A stretch of 64,000 nucleotides of DNA from Ceratobasidium sp. AG-K (taxonomy: Eukaryota; Basidiomycota; Agaricomycetes; Cantharellales; Ceratobasidiaceae), in the NCBI GenBank assembly GCA_037039685.1, contig JAWNGF010000002.1:5580001-5644000 (forward strand). The letters are read 5' to 3'. Below the pieces are notes generated by a model, which was not told the origin of the DNA, searched no databases, and was given only the letters and a program-made list of their open reading frames with translations. This document shows positions 47,505-59,210 of this stretch, in pieces; positions within the stretch are counted from its first letter, which is position 1, and each line of letters begins with the position of its first letter. A program made the position numbers and the translations under genes.

Positions 47505-50500
47505 CTACCGAGCCGCGTCGCAAACAGTGCACTTGTGCGCCGTCGCGGGGTTCGAGAGTCCACAGGTGCCGCACGTCCACCCAGCGGTTGTTGGAGCCTT
47601 CATGCCAGCCGCGCCCCAGTCGAACGAAGCAGTCTTGGTGACAGGTGCCGGGGCCGGAGCAGGTGTGGGAGCCGACGCGCCAGGCTTGGGCGCTTCGCAG
47701 ATTGTGCACTTTTCAGTTGCGCTCGCGGGGTTGCTCAGGCTGCATGTTCCGCACGTCCATTGGGTTGCAGTTCCCGTCGTCGGTGCCTTCATTCCAGCCG
47801 CACCCCAGTCAAAAGACGCGGTCTTGGCGACCGGCGCTGGTGCAGGGGCTGAGGCGGAAGTCTTGGGTTTGGGCGCATCGCAAATCGTGCACTTGTCCGT
47901 CGCGCTCGCCGGGTTGCTGAGGCTGCAGGTACCACACGTCCACTGAGCTCCAGCACTAGCCGAAGGAGCCTTCATTCCAGCCGCACCCCAATCGAAAGAT
48001 GCCGTCTTGGCGGGAGCAGGCGCGGAGCCAAACGAAAAGACGGGAAGCTTAGACAACGGGACCGAAGCGGCCTCGCGCGACTCGGGGGTTTCGATGGGCT
48101 TGGATGGGACAAAGGCGGCAAAGGAGAAGACGGGGAGCGAGGGGACGGGGGTGCTTTGAGCAGAGGACTTGACATCTTGTTCCGAGAGGGGAGCTGCAGG
48201 TGGGGATATCGTTTGGGGTTTGGGCGCAAAGACAGGCTCGGTTTGGGGTGCAGGGGCCGGAGCAGGGACGGGGATCACGGGCTCTGGAGCCGGAGCGACG
48301 ACCGGTTTAGGAGCAGGTGCAGGGACCACCGGCTTAGGCGCCACGACCTCGGGCTTGGGAGGCTCCGGTTTAGTGAACTTGGGCTCGGGCACTTCGTGCT
48401 TGGGAGTGAACAACGGTGCCTCGACCTTGAGTGCTTCCTTCTTTGCGCCTGGGAGTTGAGCTGGGGCAAGAACGGGTGCGGGAGGAGGGACAGGCGCAGA
48501 GAACGTGCCCGCCGAACTGCCAAACCCGAACGAGTGGAGACTAGAACCATTGGCAGTGGACCCAAACCCGCTGGTGGTGGATCCAAATCCACCCGTCGAG
48601 CCAAATCCAGTCGTCGAACCAAACCCGTTGGTCGACCCAAATCCGCCCGATGAACCGAATCCACTAGTAGACCCAAACGGCCCCTTGTCCGGCGACACAA
48701 GCTCCACAATCTCATCCTCCTCATCCTCAATCGGTACACTCATCTCCCGAAGCGGACTCGGGCGTGCAGGAGAATGCAACGAAAACGACTGACGCTGACG
48801 GCCCGGCAAACCCAACATGTTGTTCCCATTCTGCTGAGGCTTGGGCAAAACGTCGACCGAAAGCGCCGGTCGGCTCGTGTTGGAGGGTTTGGACTTGGGG
48901 TCCTCGTCCATGTCGATGATTTCGATTTCGTCTGATTCGGTGGGCGCGATCGTGGGTTCTTCGACGACGGGGGGTGGGCGCCTGGCTTTGGGTTTGGGTT
49001 CCCTGGGCGAGGGTGCGGTGAATGTGAATGTGGGTGGTTGGGGTGCGGGAGGCTCGGGGGATGTTCGAGCCTTCTTGGTGTTGGGCTACGTGGATGTCAG
49101 TATCGGGCGACGTAATGGGGCTGATCGACGTACCCGCACATCGGTCTTTTCGATCTTCTCGATCAACGACAATGGTTTCTCTTCCTGCTTAGCCACCGTA
49201 GCGCTGCTCTTTGCTGCCGGCCTAGCGCTCACCTACAATAGACATTAGCCCAGATTCACTCCAAACAACGCGTGCAACTCACCCTCCTCGGTTTGCGGAC
49301 CTTGGGAACAATCGGCTGATGCACAACGTCCTCATACGGGTTCGCAAACACCGACGAATCGACCGGCTTCTCCTTTGCCTGCTCCTTCTTCTCACGGGCC
49401 TTGTCCTCGGCCAACATATCCCTCATCACATCTGCCACGAGGCTCGTTCGAGGCTTGACCTTGGCCGCGGTCGGAGTCTTGGCCGAGACGGGCGATTCGT
49501 CCGTGCTCGGCCGAGAAAGAGGGGACGAGGGTGACGGAGCCTGGGCACGCAACACGACGCGTGGGGGCGATGGCGAATTCAATTTCGTCATTTGGCGAAG
49601 GGGAGAGGGCATGCTCGGCTGTGCGCTCAGACTCAGCACCCGTGCGACCCCGTTCGTGGCCTTGGGCGTCTCTTCAACAGCCGAGGCCTGTCCATCGTTT
49701 GCTTTGCGCCGCTTTCCACCACCGTCTTCCTCGGTTTCTCGCACGCCTCGCTTGTCGCCGACTGCGCTCGAGTCGGGCGCGACATTTTCCTGGCGGGCCT
49801 TTTGCTTTTCGAGGAGTTTTTGGTGTTCGCGGAGGGTAAAGCCGGCTTTGGTAATGGCAGCCGAGCGCTTGGTGGAGCCACCATAGTTGATGGGTCGGCG
49901 TTTGCGTGGCGCGACAGAGGATGTTGGGTTGCTAGGCTCTTTCAAATCCTTTGACGAGCTGCCAAAGTTGAACGACAGACCCGAGGTCGAGGGCGCCGAC
50001 ACGGACCCAACAAGCGAGTTGGATGGGGAAAGGCTGTCTCGCTCTGGGGCTGGGAATGATGCCTTGAGGAAGGAGAACGATGGCACGCCATTGTACGGAT
50101 CTGCGTCTGGTGACTGAGACGACTCGGCGTCGGACTCGGCAATGAGCTTAGCGACCTTTTTGCGTTCCTCGGGAGTGAGTGGTGCCTTGCCCTTGGCAGC
50201 GAAAAATTCGGCGAGAACCTCCGAGTTGGTTTTGCGATGAACGTTGTGGGTCTCGATGGAAGGCTTAGCGTTGAAGGAGAATTGAGAGTTGGAAGCGGGT
50301 GGTCGGTTAGCGGCAAAGGATGTTTCAAGAGGGTTGCTAGGTGTAAATAGAGGTGGGCTGGGTTCAGCGGTTGTGGAGAAGCCTCCGTAGGATGCGATCC
50401 CGCCTGGGAAAGTTGGTCGACCTGGGCGTTTGGCACCTACTCGAGAAATAGTAGCAAACGAAGGCTGGACACTGCGACGGGGACAAGGGATGGGTGCTAT

Positions 50501-50975
50501 TTGTGATGTTGAGGCTGACGGCTTCATCTCAGAGGCAGCAGAGTTGTCAGAGGGGAAAATAGAGGGAGGGATTAGAGGTTTAGGAAGAGTTTGTTGCAGC
50601 TGAAATATTTATTGTCAAAAAAAAGTAGTCGAGCACGAACAATAAACATACCGTTTGGCCCAAGCGCGAGAGAGTCTCTGCCGCGGGATTCTCGCGCTCC
50701 ACCATCCGACCCCTCGGCTTCACCCCAAGTTCTGGCGCTTCCTCATCCTCAACATCCGTATCCGCCTCGCTCTGATCACTGTCCGGAGGTGGAGATGGAA
50801 CAGACGCCGAAGACTTTCGTCGAAAAGGGTTGGAAAGGAACGAGAGGAATGACGAGAGCGATGACGACGACTGCAGTTTGGGCTCAGGAGCCCGGCGCTT
50901 GTACGGCGACGAGTTTTCACCGCGCTGAGCGCGTCGCATGACACTGCCCATGCCATATTCCCGTCGAGTCGCCAT
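47505..50975 (-). CDS. Nup153-like nucleoporin with FG repeats and three RanBP2-type zinc fingers
   Basis: About 1080 residues, mostly disordered. MATRREYGMGSVMRRAQRG (50975) opens a basic N terminus with SPYKRRAPEP. KKVAKLIAESD, PRKRRPINYGGSTKRSA and many Ser-Pro motifs follow. A GFGS-type FG stretch (GFGSTTGFGSTGGFGSTT) lies near the middle of the last exon, followed by a long Pro/Val/Ala region. At the C terminus are three zinc fingers of the RanBP2 type, for example WTCGTCSLSNPASATDKC with CTICDAPKP. Each is preceded by TASFDWGAAGMKAP. The finger Cys-x2-Cys...Cys-x2-Cys pattern is intact in all three. FG repeats plus RanBP2 fingers are the signature of animal Nup153, which binds Ran at the nuclear basket. 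Four introns. A nuclear-basket role is inferred. Confidence 0.8.
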
Positions 50976-51587
50976 TAGTAGAGTTTAAGGTGGTTGTTCA
51001 GAGGAACATCCAAATCACGTGTGGCGGCGATCTTTGTTTGCTGATTATGTCAGCGCGTCTGACGACAACCACACAACCTGACCTCACCTCGGTCTCGACC
51101 AGGACTCCGACCCTGAAGTTTATTCCAGGTTGGGAGATATTTTATACATGTCAAGTACGTCTAAATGCTGGCCAAATGCGACAATTATGCAGCGCTAAAA
51201 CTCTTCCAAATGGAACACGAGTTGGCATTTCACCGCCTCCAAGGAATACCACACCTTTCCAGCGTTCATCTTCAGGAGAAAGGGGGCAGTCCTAAAGAGG
51301 CTCGAGGAACGCAAGCGGGGTCTGTAGCTTGTGCAAGACTTGTGCGAGGCAAAGCAGTAACCCTCGAAACCTTGCTCATCCAATGCTTATTGAAAACGCG
51401 GCGCTTATTGTCGGACTAAAAGATCTTGCTGCCCGTGGGTTTGCTGCAGCTGTGCGACCACCAGAGAGCGTCCATCCTGCCGCTCTAACGCGTTCCATTT
51501 TCTACGCACACCGCACCCACGAGCATAGCACCCATTCGTTCTGCACAAATAGCTCCAACTTGAGTGCTCAATAACATACATCTTAAA
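50976..51587. other. Divergent promoter region between nucleoporin and amidase
   Basis: Short overlapping frames only. It separates two divergently transcribed genes and should hold both promoters. Confidence 0.55.
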
Positions 51588-54010
51588 ATGTCCAACCTCA
51601 ATGTCGATCAGAAACGTCGAGAACAGGCGAAATTAATAGACAGCGCTCGCATACGTATTGCCAACACGACTCAAAGCCTGTCTGGAGGTCGCCAGCGCGA
51701 GATTATCGCATCTAGCAGTATGTTTACTTTATTAGTTCAGTGTGCAGATACTTAGCCGGCCGGCGTTCAGTTCGTGAGCTTGTGACGGGCATCCAGGATC
51801 GCAAGTGGACGACTACAGAGGTCGTTTCTGCGTTCATAACCCAGGCTATCAAAGCCCATGAATTCACCAATTGCCTGACCGAGAGTACGTGACTTGGCCA
51901 ACCGATGATCTCGGACTCACGACTTGGCACAGTACTGTTTGACGCAGCATTGAATAAAGCAAAGGACTTGGACGCCGACTTTGAAAGGACAGGTAAACTG
52001 AGTGGTCCTCTTCATGGCGTACCTCTCACCTTCAAGGTGGGTACTTTGCTCGTGCGACGATAACCAGTTTTAAATTCGCATGCTTTGTAGGATCAATGTA
52101 AGCATCGCTAAACACCTTTCGCGGCGTACCCTGACCACTCACCGTGATAGACCAAATCGAAGGATATGATAACACAATTGGATTTACGCAGTACGCCTTG
52201 CAGTTTCCTCCACTCACCCCATTACCCAATATTCTGCAGCTGGTCAAACGACCATGCAAAGCAAGATGCCGAGGTGCGTACCACCCATCTTAGCCCCGCA
52301 AATACATTCGTATCTATTTTTTTTCAGCTCGTAGCCCAAGCGCGCGCCCTGGGTGGTATCCCAATCGCCAAGACCAACGTCCCACAAACCATGATGTCCT
52401 TTGAATGCGTCAATCCTCTCTGGGGCAAGACGACCAACCCATACAGCGCAAACCATACGTGTGGAGGTAGCTCAGGTGGAGAGGGCGCTGTGTTGAGATT
52501 TAGCGGGAGTGCGTTGGGAATGGGCTCAGACATTGGCGGAAGTTTACGGTACGCTTACGCTGCATATTCAGTAATTTGATATTGATCGAGATGTAGTATC
52601 CCAACAAGTTACTGCGGGATTTACAGTTTGAAGCCCACAGACGGAAGATTCAGTGGTCATGGAGCAGTTGGTATGGTTTAACACTCAGTCGACTGGAACT
52701 AGTGCTGATTTGCTATCAGGTTGTGTTGACGGGTTCCTTGGCATTACGACGGTTTATGGACCCATGGCAAGGTGCCTAAACACCCACACGATCCAACGAA
52801 TACTAATTCAATTACTCGGCAGGTCTGTCGCAGATGTCAAATACGCCTGTGAAACGTTCTTTGGCCAGCCAAGCACAGTCCCCTCTGCCACTCTCCCTCC
52901 CGTCAAATATCGAACAGACCTGGACCTGAATAAACCACTCAAAATTGGATGGTATGCCACCGGTACGACCCCGACACGTGCTTGCACCATTCTATGCGAG
53001 GCTAAATAGAATTTTGGATGTAGATCAGTTTGTCCGCGCGTCTCCTGCATGTCAGAGAGCTGTGCGCGAGAGTGTCAAAGCGTTAGAAAGTCAAGGACAT
53101 GAATGCGTGGAAATTAGCCCTCCAGATGGTAGGTTTCTCAATATAGGAGCATATAAGTTGTATCTCAATGAAAAACAGTGGTCGAAATCCTCAAGATATT
53201 CATTGAAATCACTTCCGCGGACGGGTATTCAACGATGCTCTCCCACCTCGAATCGGACAAGCAAGAGCCGGCCCTGTTCCTGGTCACACTCGGACCACGC
53301 CTCCCAGGTGCGTACCCTAGCCTAAGCCACCACACGTGCTAACCACGCAATAACCAGCCTTTGTCCGCGCACTCACCACGCTCCTCGTACGATTGTTCGT
53401 CCACGACACGTCGTTTACGCAGCTATTTGGCGCCTCGCATCCTCGCAGCGTGCAAGAACTCTGGGCAGCCTCGGCCGCCCGATTATCCGCCAATTCAGCA
53501 CTCCAGAATCACATTTGGTCACAATCAGCTCCGGCGCTTGGTTTAGACGCTATCGTGTGCCCGGTTCAAGCGCTTCCTGCAATCCCCCATGGAGCAACCA
53601 AGACACTTACGCCTTTGGCGGCTTCGACCATCGCGTGGAATGTCATCGAGTGCCCGGTGGGAGTAGTTCCCGTCACTCGAGTTGACCCGGAACAAGACAA
53701 GCTGCCGAGCGATTGGCTGGAACAGGGGAAGGAGGCGCTGGTATTGCGCTCGGTGGACAATAAGGTACAAGAAGTAACAGCGATTCCATCGTATATGATG
53801 GAACGTGCGGTGTATGGATCTGGCAAGAGGCTGCTCCAGCCGCTGGATGATCCCGTCCCCGCATACGACGCGAAGCTGATGCAAGGACTACCGGTCGGCG
53901 TGCAGATTGTTGGCCGGCCATGGGAGGACGAAAAGGTCGTTCATATCATGGAGATCTTGGACAAGGCATTAGGCGACCGCGGGTTTGGACCAGGCGAGGA
54001 GTGGAAGTAA
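51588..54010 (+). CDS. Amidase-signature hydrolase (fatty-acid-amide-hydrolase-like)
   Basis: Cytosolic or membrane-associated Ser-cisSer-Lys amidase of about 560 residues with roughly nine introns. ATG at 51588: MSNLNVDQKRREQAKLID. The catalytic Lys is in PLTFKDQY, the glycine/serine-rich signature is CGGSSGGEGAVL, and the cis-Ser and nucleophile lie in GMGSDIGGSLRIPTSYCG. Downstream YSLKPTDGRFSGHG, FVRASPACQRAVRES and GLDAIVCPVQALPAIPHG follow the family order. It ends GLPVGVQIVGRPWEDE and a TAA at 54008-54010. The splices at K|DQ|Y and at GFTH|WSNDHAKQDAE|LVAQARALGG restore the frame. It hydrolyses amide bonds in an unknown substrate; fungal FAAH-like amidases are the closest family I can name. 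Confidence 0.88.
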
Positions 54011-54143
54011 TAGATATTTAAGTGGGCAAAACGTGATACCTGTGACCAAATATTTTGATTTATGGCTTATTGAGATTGAGTCTGGGTTGTGAGAAATGTG
54101 ATTAAAGGAATCGTCTATCATTGATTTTGGAGACACACTGCTA

Positions 54144-54649
54144 CTACTTCGTAGGCCGGCCCGCCTGCCTGTCCTCTCGTCTTTGTTGAAGCTGCGTGAA
54201 GGAGTTGAGGTCAGACGCACTGTCCGATTCCGGGTAATAAATTTACATACCCAGGCTGCCTTGCATTCTTTCAAGCATGTCTCATTGGTTGACTGCATAA
54301 GAACGGGTTTCACCCGACTTACCTCGGTAAGCCTCAAAATACTCGAGGCACTTGTCCCGATCAAAGTTGTTCTTGTTTAGGCACGCATAGGAAGCTTTGG
54401 ATGCACCTTCGCACGGACTAGCATTTTACATGTTACTCCAAGATATCCTTAGCACAAATCTCAACTTACTCGATAAACTTGGACACTGTTTGCCGTCCTT
54501 GGAACGCTTCTCGATAATTGAGGTTATTCCGCTAGGAATGAATCAGCCCATAAGCCGAACGTCTCATTCTATCTGACCTTGATCTCTACAGAGTTTAGAG
54601 TTGGAGGCTCAGGCAAGTCCCCTGGCTGTTCTGTCGTCCTGGTTGTCAT
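54144..54649 (-). CDS. Cox23-like twin CX9C mitochondrial protein
   Basis: A small intermembrane-space protein needed for cytochrome oxidase assembly, related to human CHCHD7. Start MTTRTTEQPGDLPEPPTLN (54649). The frame is open further upstream and reads RFRNLNFRLRPFRSS, but has no ATG. Exons join as KFI|DPCEGASKASYAC (first CX9C) and KNNFDRDKCLEYFEAYR|ECKAAW (second CX9C), then LQQRREDRQAGRPTK to a TAG at 54144-54146. Four introns, all in frame. The phrase YRECKAAW...QRRED is the usual Cox23 end. Transcribed toward the amidase on the other strand, with the two 3' ends only 133 bases apart. Confidence 0.85.
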
Positions 54650-55170
54650 CGTTGGTGGGACAAAACTGGGCGTTACATCATCGAGATCGCCAGTCAGGTG
54701 ACTTGTAATGGACGATGATCGAAATGGGCGAAGTCTGAAGTTCAAGTTTCTGAAGCGTTGAGTGGGATACTTTGTGAGTTTCGTTAAAAAATTATAAAGG
54801 GCTCGCTCAATCAGCTATGAGAAGATACAGGTAGTATTACAGTAATTGCTGTCATGTTTTTTTCTTAAATGAACCCGCGGACGACCAGTCGTCAGCTATC
54901 CCCAACATTATCGGCTGTTGCTTTCTACAATATTATTTAGTCCAGATATATCGATATGCGAATGTTTTGCAACGTTGATATTGTGGACTTCGAGGAAGCG
55001 TAGTCCTCGAGGGGACAGACCCATTAACGCACATATATTATGCGTGTCGTGGCTGTGATCTAGGCATGTCCCACGTTTCCGGCGCCGGCTGATCCGGGAA
55101 TCTAATCGCGCCATTTCATCACACGTATAAAAACATCGAGCCTAGCGTGGATCTACGCACCCATCCCCCC
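54650..55170. other. Divergent promoter region
   Basis: No gene seen. It separates Cox23 (-) from the four-TM gene (+). A short reverse frame at 54908-55114 has no supporting feature. Confidence 0.5.
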
Positions 55171-55865
55171 ATGTCCGACCAACGCGAACCCGTAGAACGC
55201 AGGCGACTTTTTCCAGGCAACCGGACTGGGCGTAGTCTTCGATTCCTATTCACTGCCTCGACGGTGGCAAGCTCTGCTATATGTTTATTGGCCGTGGCCC
55301 AGATTTTTCATAGGGAGTTCCTGTTACCATACTTTATTACCTTCTGGCATCATTATCTGTGCTTTCTCTTGCTTGAGAGCAAACCCGTTAATAGCGAAAT
55401 TAGCACGAATTCCCCGTCCCAAAAGAGGTTTGGGGTACTTCGGCATGTGACCAACATTATCACTCTAGTCCTCATTGCATTGCTCTGGTTACTGTTTGCT
55501 GTAGGCATCTTTGAAGAGTGTAGATCGTCCGAATGCCCTCGCTGGACTCGCGACAACTGGTATCGCATGTATACAAATAAGCACCTCGTCAGTGTGGCAT
55601 TGAGCGCATTCGAAAGCTGCCTACTTGTTTCGATGGCTGTGTACTGCAGGACGCTCAGAAGAGAGGCGGAGATTGGGTGGTATGTTGCGGAACCTTCTGA
55701 CGAGAGGTACCAAGATCAGTGAGTGAAACTAGTGACAGCAGGTTTCCATGACTTAAACAACTCGTATGTAGGCCCCCCAATACACCACCCGCTATAGAGA
55801 ACATAGAATCTCCAACTGCCCCGCCCCCATACTCAGAAGCGATTAGGACAGCACCTCTTGCGTAG
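55171..55865 (+). CDS. Four-TM protein of the His-His family, copy 3, with PPPY tail
   Basis: Start MSDQREPVERRRLFPG at the ATG at 55171; the in-frame codon further upstream is GTG. Helices: FLFTASTVASSAICLLAV, YFITFWHHYLCFLLL with the same His-His pair as the other members, IITLVLIALLWLLFAVGI and LVSVALSAFESCLLVSMAVY. Exon 1 ends in codon phase 2 (CA|GTGAGT at 55718). Exon 2, from 55772, encodes QPPNTPPAIENIESPTAPP and PPPYSEAIRTAPLA to a TAG at 55863. The PPPY motif is a classic ligand for WW domains of Rsp5/Nedd4 ubiquitin ligases, suggesting regulated turnover (inference). It is more diverged than the 17-19 kb pair. Confidence 0.65.
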
Positions 55866-57076
55866 ACGATGATCTAAGCCTGCAGCCGTCGGGTTTCCTG
55901 GAATGACTCTGAAACACGAGGAGATGGGCTACAAGATGATAACAAACAGTATTCGAATACGGATAGAAGTGGATCTACAACCTGCATATAGTGATGTACC
56001 AATATTTCTGCCACACCCTATTATGATAATCACTGCCCGTGTCGAGTCTTAGCCCATGCTCTGGGAACCAATGAGTAGCATTGGCGCTCAGGTACGCCGG
56101 TTGCACTGCCCCTCAAAGCTTCAAATTATTGGACTCTTTGCACTTGGGGATAACCACGCTCATCCCGCCGTGGACCAGACCCGGAGCCCAGTCTAATTTA
56201 GAAATCAAGACTAAGAAAAGGTATCTTATTCCCAAGGAAGTCAGTCTACCCCACATGAGCCAAGGGCCAGCTTGCTGATCAGCTGAGCAACTGTTAAGTC
56301 GTAATGTCCCCTGTAAGTAGCTATAGGATACGCACTGCCTGAGATTACTATGATATTATGAGACAACCGAGGGGGAACAGTGTTGTGTTGGTCTAGTATC
56401 CAATTACCGCGGCGTGATTATGATTCCCACCCCCTAGTTTAGGTGGATACATGAATTCTCCACTGCGAACAGGCAGCTCCCGTGTTTCTGTGTGTGTCGC
56501 CGCACTTACTCTCCATATCCAACCCAGTCAACACCCTTGAACGCTCTACCCAGATTCTAGTTGCTGGTTACATTCAACTCGGCCCACTGTAGACCTAATC
56601 AAACCCGAGGTCACCGTCAGCAATGTCTCTCCGAGTGGCCAGATGAGCCAAAATATCGAGTGTTTGCTTACAACTTTGATTGCCTATTGCATAATCATGC
56701 TCATATCCGGCCTATGAGGAGGGCTCGAGACCAAGCTACATTAATTTATACCATCCCTGACTACTTTCCTACGCCATCGCATATGCCTACGTTCAGTGTG
56801 AACCCAAGGCCTTCGTAAAACACGGACATAAATCCCGTGCTTTCGTTAGTGCTTGTCGGAGTGACTGGGTCCTGTTGGGTACGGAGGTTATCTCCGTATT
56901 TAACCGAGATTCGAGTTCCATAGTAGTTTTCGGAATCTGGCATTACCATACTCGGACAGTTCGAGGTATCGATATCGGCATGCCCCTGAAATATTAGGAT
57001 GGAGTTCAGGAATGGGTGAGGTGGTCAAGGTCGCAGCATCGTGTGGCTGAAAGTTGCTAGTAGCTGTCTTTAGTCC

Positions 57077-57087
57077 GGGGGGGGGGG
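57077..57087 (+). repeat. G11 homopolymer
   Basis: Eleven consecutive G bases in a gene-free region; its length is likely unreliable in the assembly. Confidence 0.8.
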
Positions 57088-58269
57088 TCGCTTCATAAAC
57101 TATGGAGTTGCATGGAAAGAGTCGAGTCTGCATTGTTTTCGAGTACACCAAGAACCTTCCAGTGGGTAGCGCTTAAGCACGTCCAGTCATGCGTTAAAGC
57201 TGTGGGCTTCCTTCTTCGCTAACGTCACTGGCCGGTCGAACCGGCGTGGATTGGCCGATAGCGTTTGCATATATAGCTCAACGAATCTGAGCCCTATCCT
57301 TCTTGCTCTCCCGCAATGACTCAAACTTCAAAGCATACCATCTTAGTCGCATGTTGATGAGGGAAGCAGCGTTTGAGCAGACGAAACTGGGATCCTCTGT
57401 GGGGCTCTCGGTCATTTAATCGGTGAGTTTCGCTGACGAGCTCTGAGGATCGTGGACCAACTACAAATCCAGGTCTTACTTCGACAACGCCATCCCCCTT
57501 AGGCAATGTAGCCTTTAAGGGTGGCCCTCCAAACCATAGAGTAATTCGATGATGTCTTTAACATAAAAACCTTTTTTTGTGCAAATGGAATATCAGCGGA
57601 ACAATCTCAGGGTTTCCAGAGCGTTTGTCGTAGTCAACTATGTAAGGCTGTAAGATCAATAAAACTCCGCGTATGGCTTTGACTCGAGCGCCACAGGGGC
57701 GACTAGTCTTCGAGAACTTAACTACAAGTCACGGAGCTTTTGAGGGTGAGTATCAACGAAAATACTTTTGATTCGTTAGGGGATCAAGCTTATATTGCGC
57801 ATCGCCGTGGCTCCCTGGAAGCGTGAAGCAGAAAATGCAACCTACCGAGCCCTTGGCTCGGTGGAATGTAGTTAATTTGAGTATTTTAAGTTAATAAAAC
57901 AAGGTAGGATGGATGCTTTCGGCCCAGCGACGATTGTTGATACGGCAAATCTACCGAGCCACAGCCGGCGCTTGGACGCATACAGTCACGTGAACGCGTA
58001 TCGAGTTCGTAAGTATCCGCCGCCGGCCAACTCGGTGTTTCGATCAAAGATGTTGGTGCACCTGGGAGCTCGCCTGTACAGTACCTGGTGGTTTCTCGCC
58101 CCAGCTGAGAAACAGAGAGAGGGAAAAACACAGTTTATGCGGCGATTGATGCCCACACCTTGTTTGCAAATCGGAGTGATCACCACCGTCTTGACGTTTT
58201 GACGTTCGAATTAGCCAACACTACGCGTGAATTCATGATGATAGCTCAGATTGGACCTCGGGTATCCCC

Positions 58270-58286
58270 GGGGGGGGGGGGGGGGG
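58270..58286 (+). repeat. G17 homopolymer
   Basis: Seventeen consecutive G bases, about 340 bases upstream of a four-TM gene. It could fold as a G-quadruplex; its true length is uncertain. Confidence 0.8.
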
Positions 58287-58627
58287 TTAGCGGATCCCAA
58301 GTATCCTTCGAATAGTTACGATGCACTATGTTGAATAATACAACACCCCAAAGTTACGAAAACCAGTCGCAAACCCAGCACAGCCGTCGCATAGCCCCCA
58401 CCTTGTCTGCTCAGAGGGACCAGCTATCAATGGAGTGAAGCTTGATGCAGTGCAACTGCATGCATTCTCACTACCTGGTGACGGTTCTCCGCCAAGAACA
58501 CCGGTTCTCCACATGGCACAGGTTCGGCCCCACGACAGAGGACCTTCTGCCAACTCGGCTACTGCATTCTCTTATTTATATCGCAGGCTCAGAGGCGATC
58601 CCTCAACACCTAAAATTCCATCTCATC

Positions 58628-59210
58628 ATGAATTCTTACTCACTGATCTCCAGCTCATCCGTTGCTAGGTGTCGACTAATTCTGACAGTCTCAATATGTC
58701 TTGCAATTATTTCCTTTGCATTCGATATGGCCGCATATGGGATGAATTCGTTCTGGCTTATCCCCGCCGCATTTCTCATAACTATGATACACCACGTATT
58801 CCTCCTCCGGCACATCGGCCGCCAGACCAATGTACCTCATCAAATTCCACGTCGCTATCTCTACAGCCTTGGCATCCTCATTCTTACTTGGCTTGCGGGT
58901 GCTGGTTGCGCCTTCTTTATTTTCGCTATAATCCGAGTTGACTGGTACCTTGTGGAGAATCCGGCACGAGTATGGGTACCCTTTGTGGGTGGAATTGTAG
59001 CTCTAATCGAGGTTGGAGTTGTGGGAGTAGTCTGGAGGAGATGTCTGCGGATTTCGAGTGAAGGGGAAGTACTTGGATTAGTAGATGGAGTCGGGTAGGT
59101 TGTGACGTGCTCCGCATGGATCCAGAGAGTTGACATGCTTGGGTAGCGGGGATCGTTCCTTTGTGCAACTAGAATCTCAGAGCAACAACGGGGAATCTAG
59201 CAAAACGTAA
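58628..59210 (+). CDS. Four-TM protein of the His-His family, copy 4
   Basis: Start MNSYSLISSSSVARCRLI at the ATG at 58628; the longer frame upstream begins at TTG. Helices: LILTVSICLAIISFAFDM, FLITMIHHVFLLRHI (His-His pair in the same place), LYSLGILILTWLAGAGCAFF and WVPFVGGIVALIEVGVVGVV. The frame closes at 59098. However, a phase-2 splice site (GTCGG|GTAGGT, exon end 59094) and an acceptor at 59146 give a second exon, GDRSFVQLESQSNNGESSKT, ending at a TAA at 59208. The other three members carry a tail intron in the same phase. A small membrane protein of unknown function. Confidence 0.65.

Larger units (their letters stand above)
55866..58627. other. Long gene-free stretch with two G homopolymers
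   Basis: No frame of more than about 100 codons has support. The longest, 57909-58202 (+), has no family resemblance. The stretch contains G11 at 57077-57087 and G17 at 58270-58286. The sequence between 57200 and 57500 contains only short, overlapping frames. Most likely non-coding or decayed. Confidence 0.45.

Noticed and set aside
48156..48653. Forward frames rich in Gly/Arg or Gly/Ala
   Set aside because: Antisense shadow of the Pro/Ala-rich part of the nucleoporin.
57909..58202. Possible small gene of 97 codons upstream of a four-TM gene
   Set aside because: No family resemblance or conserved start context; the reverse strand is also open over part of it.
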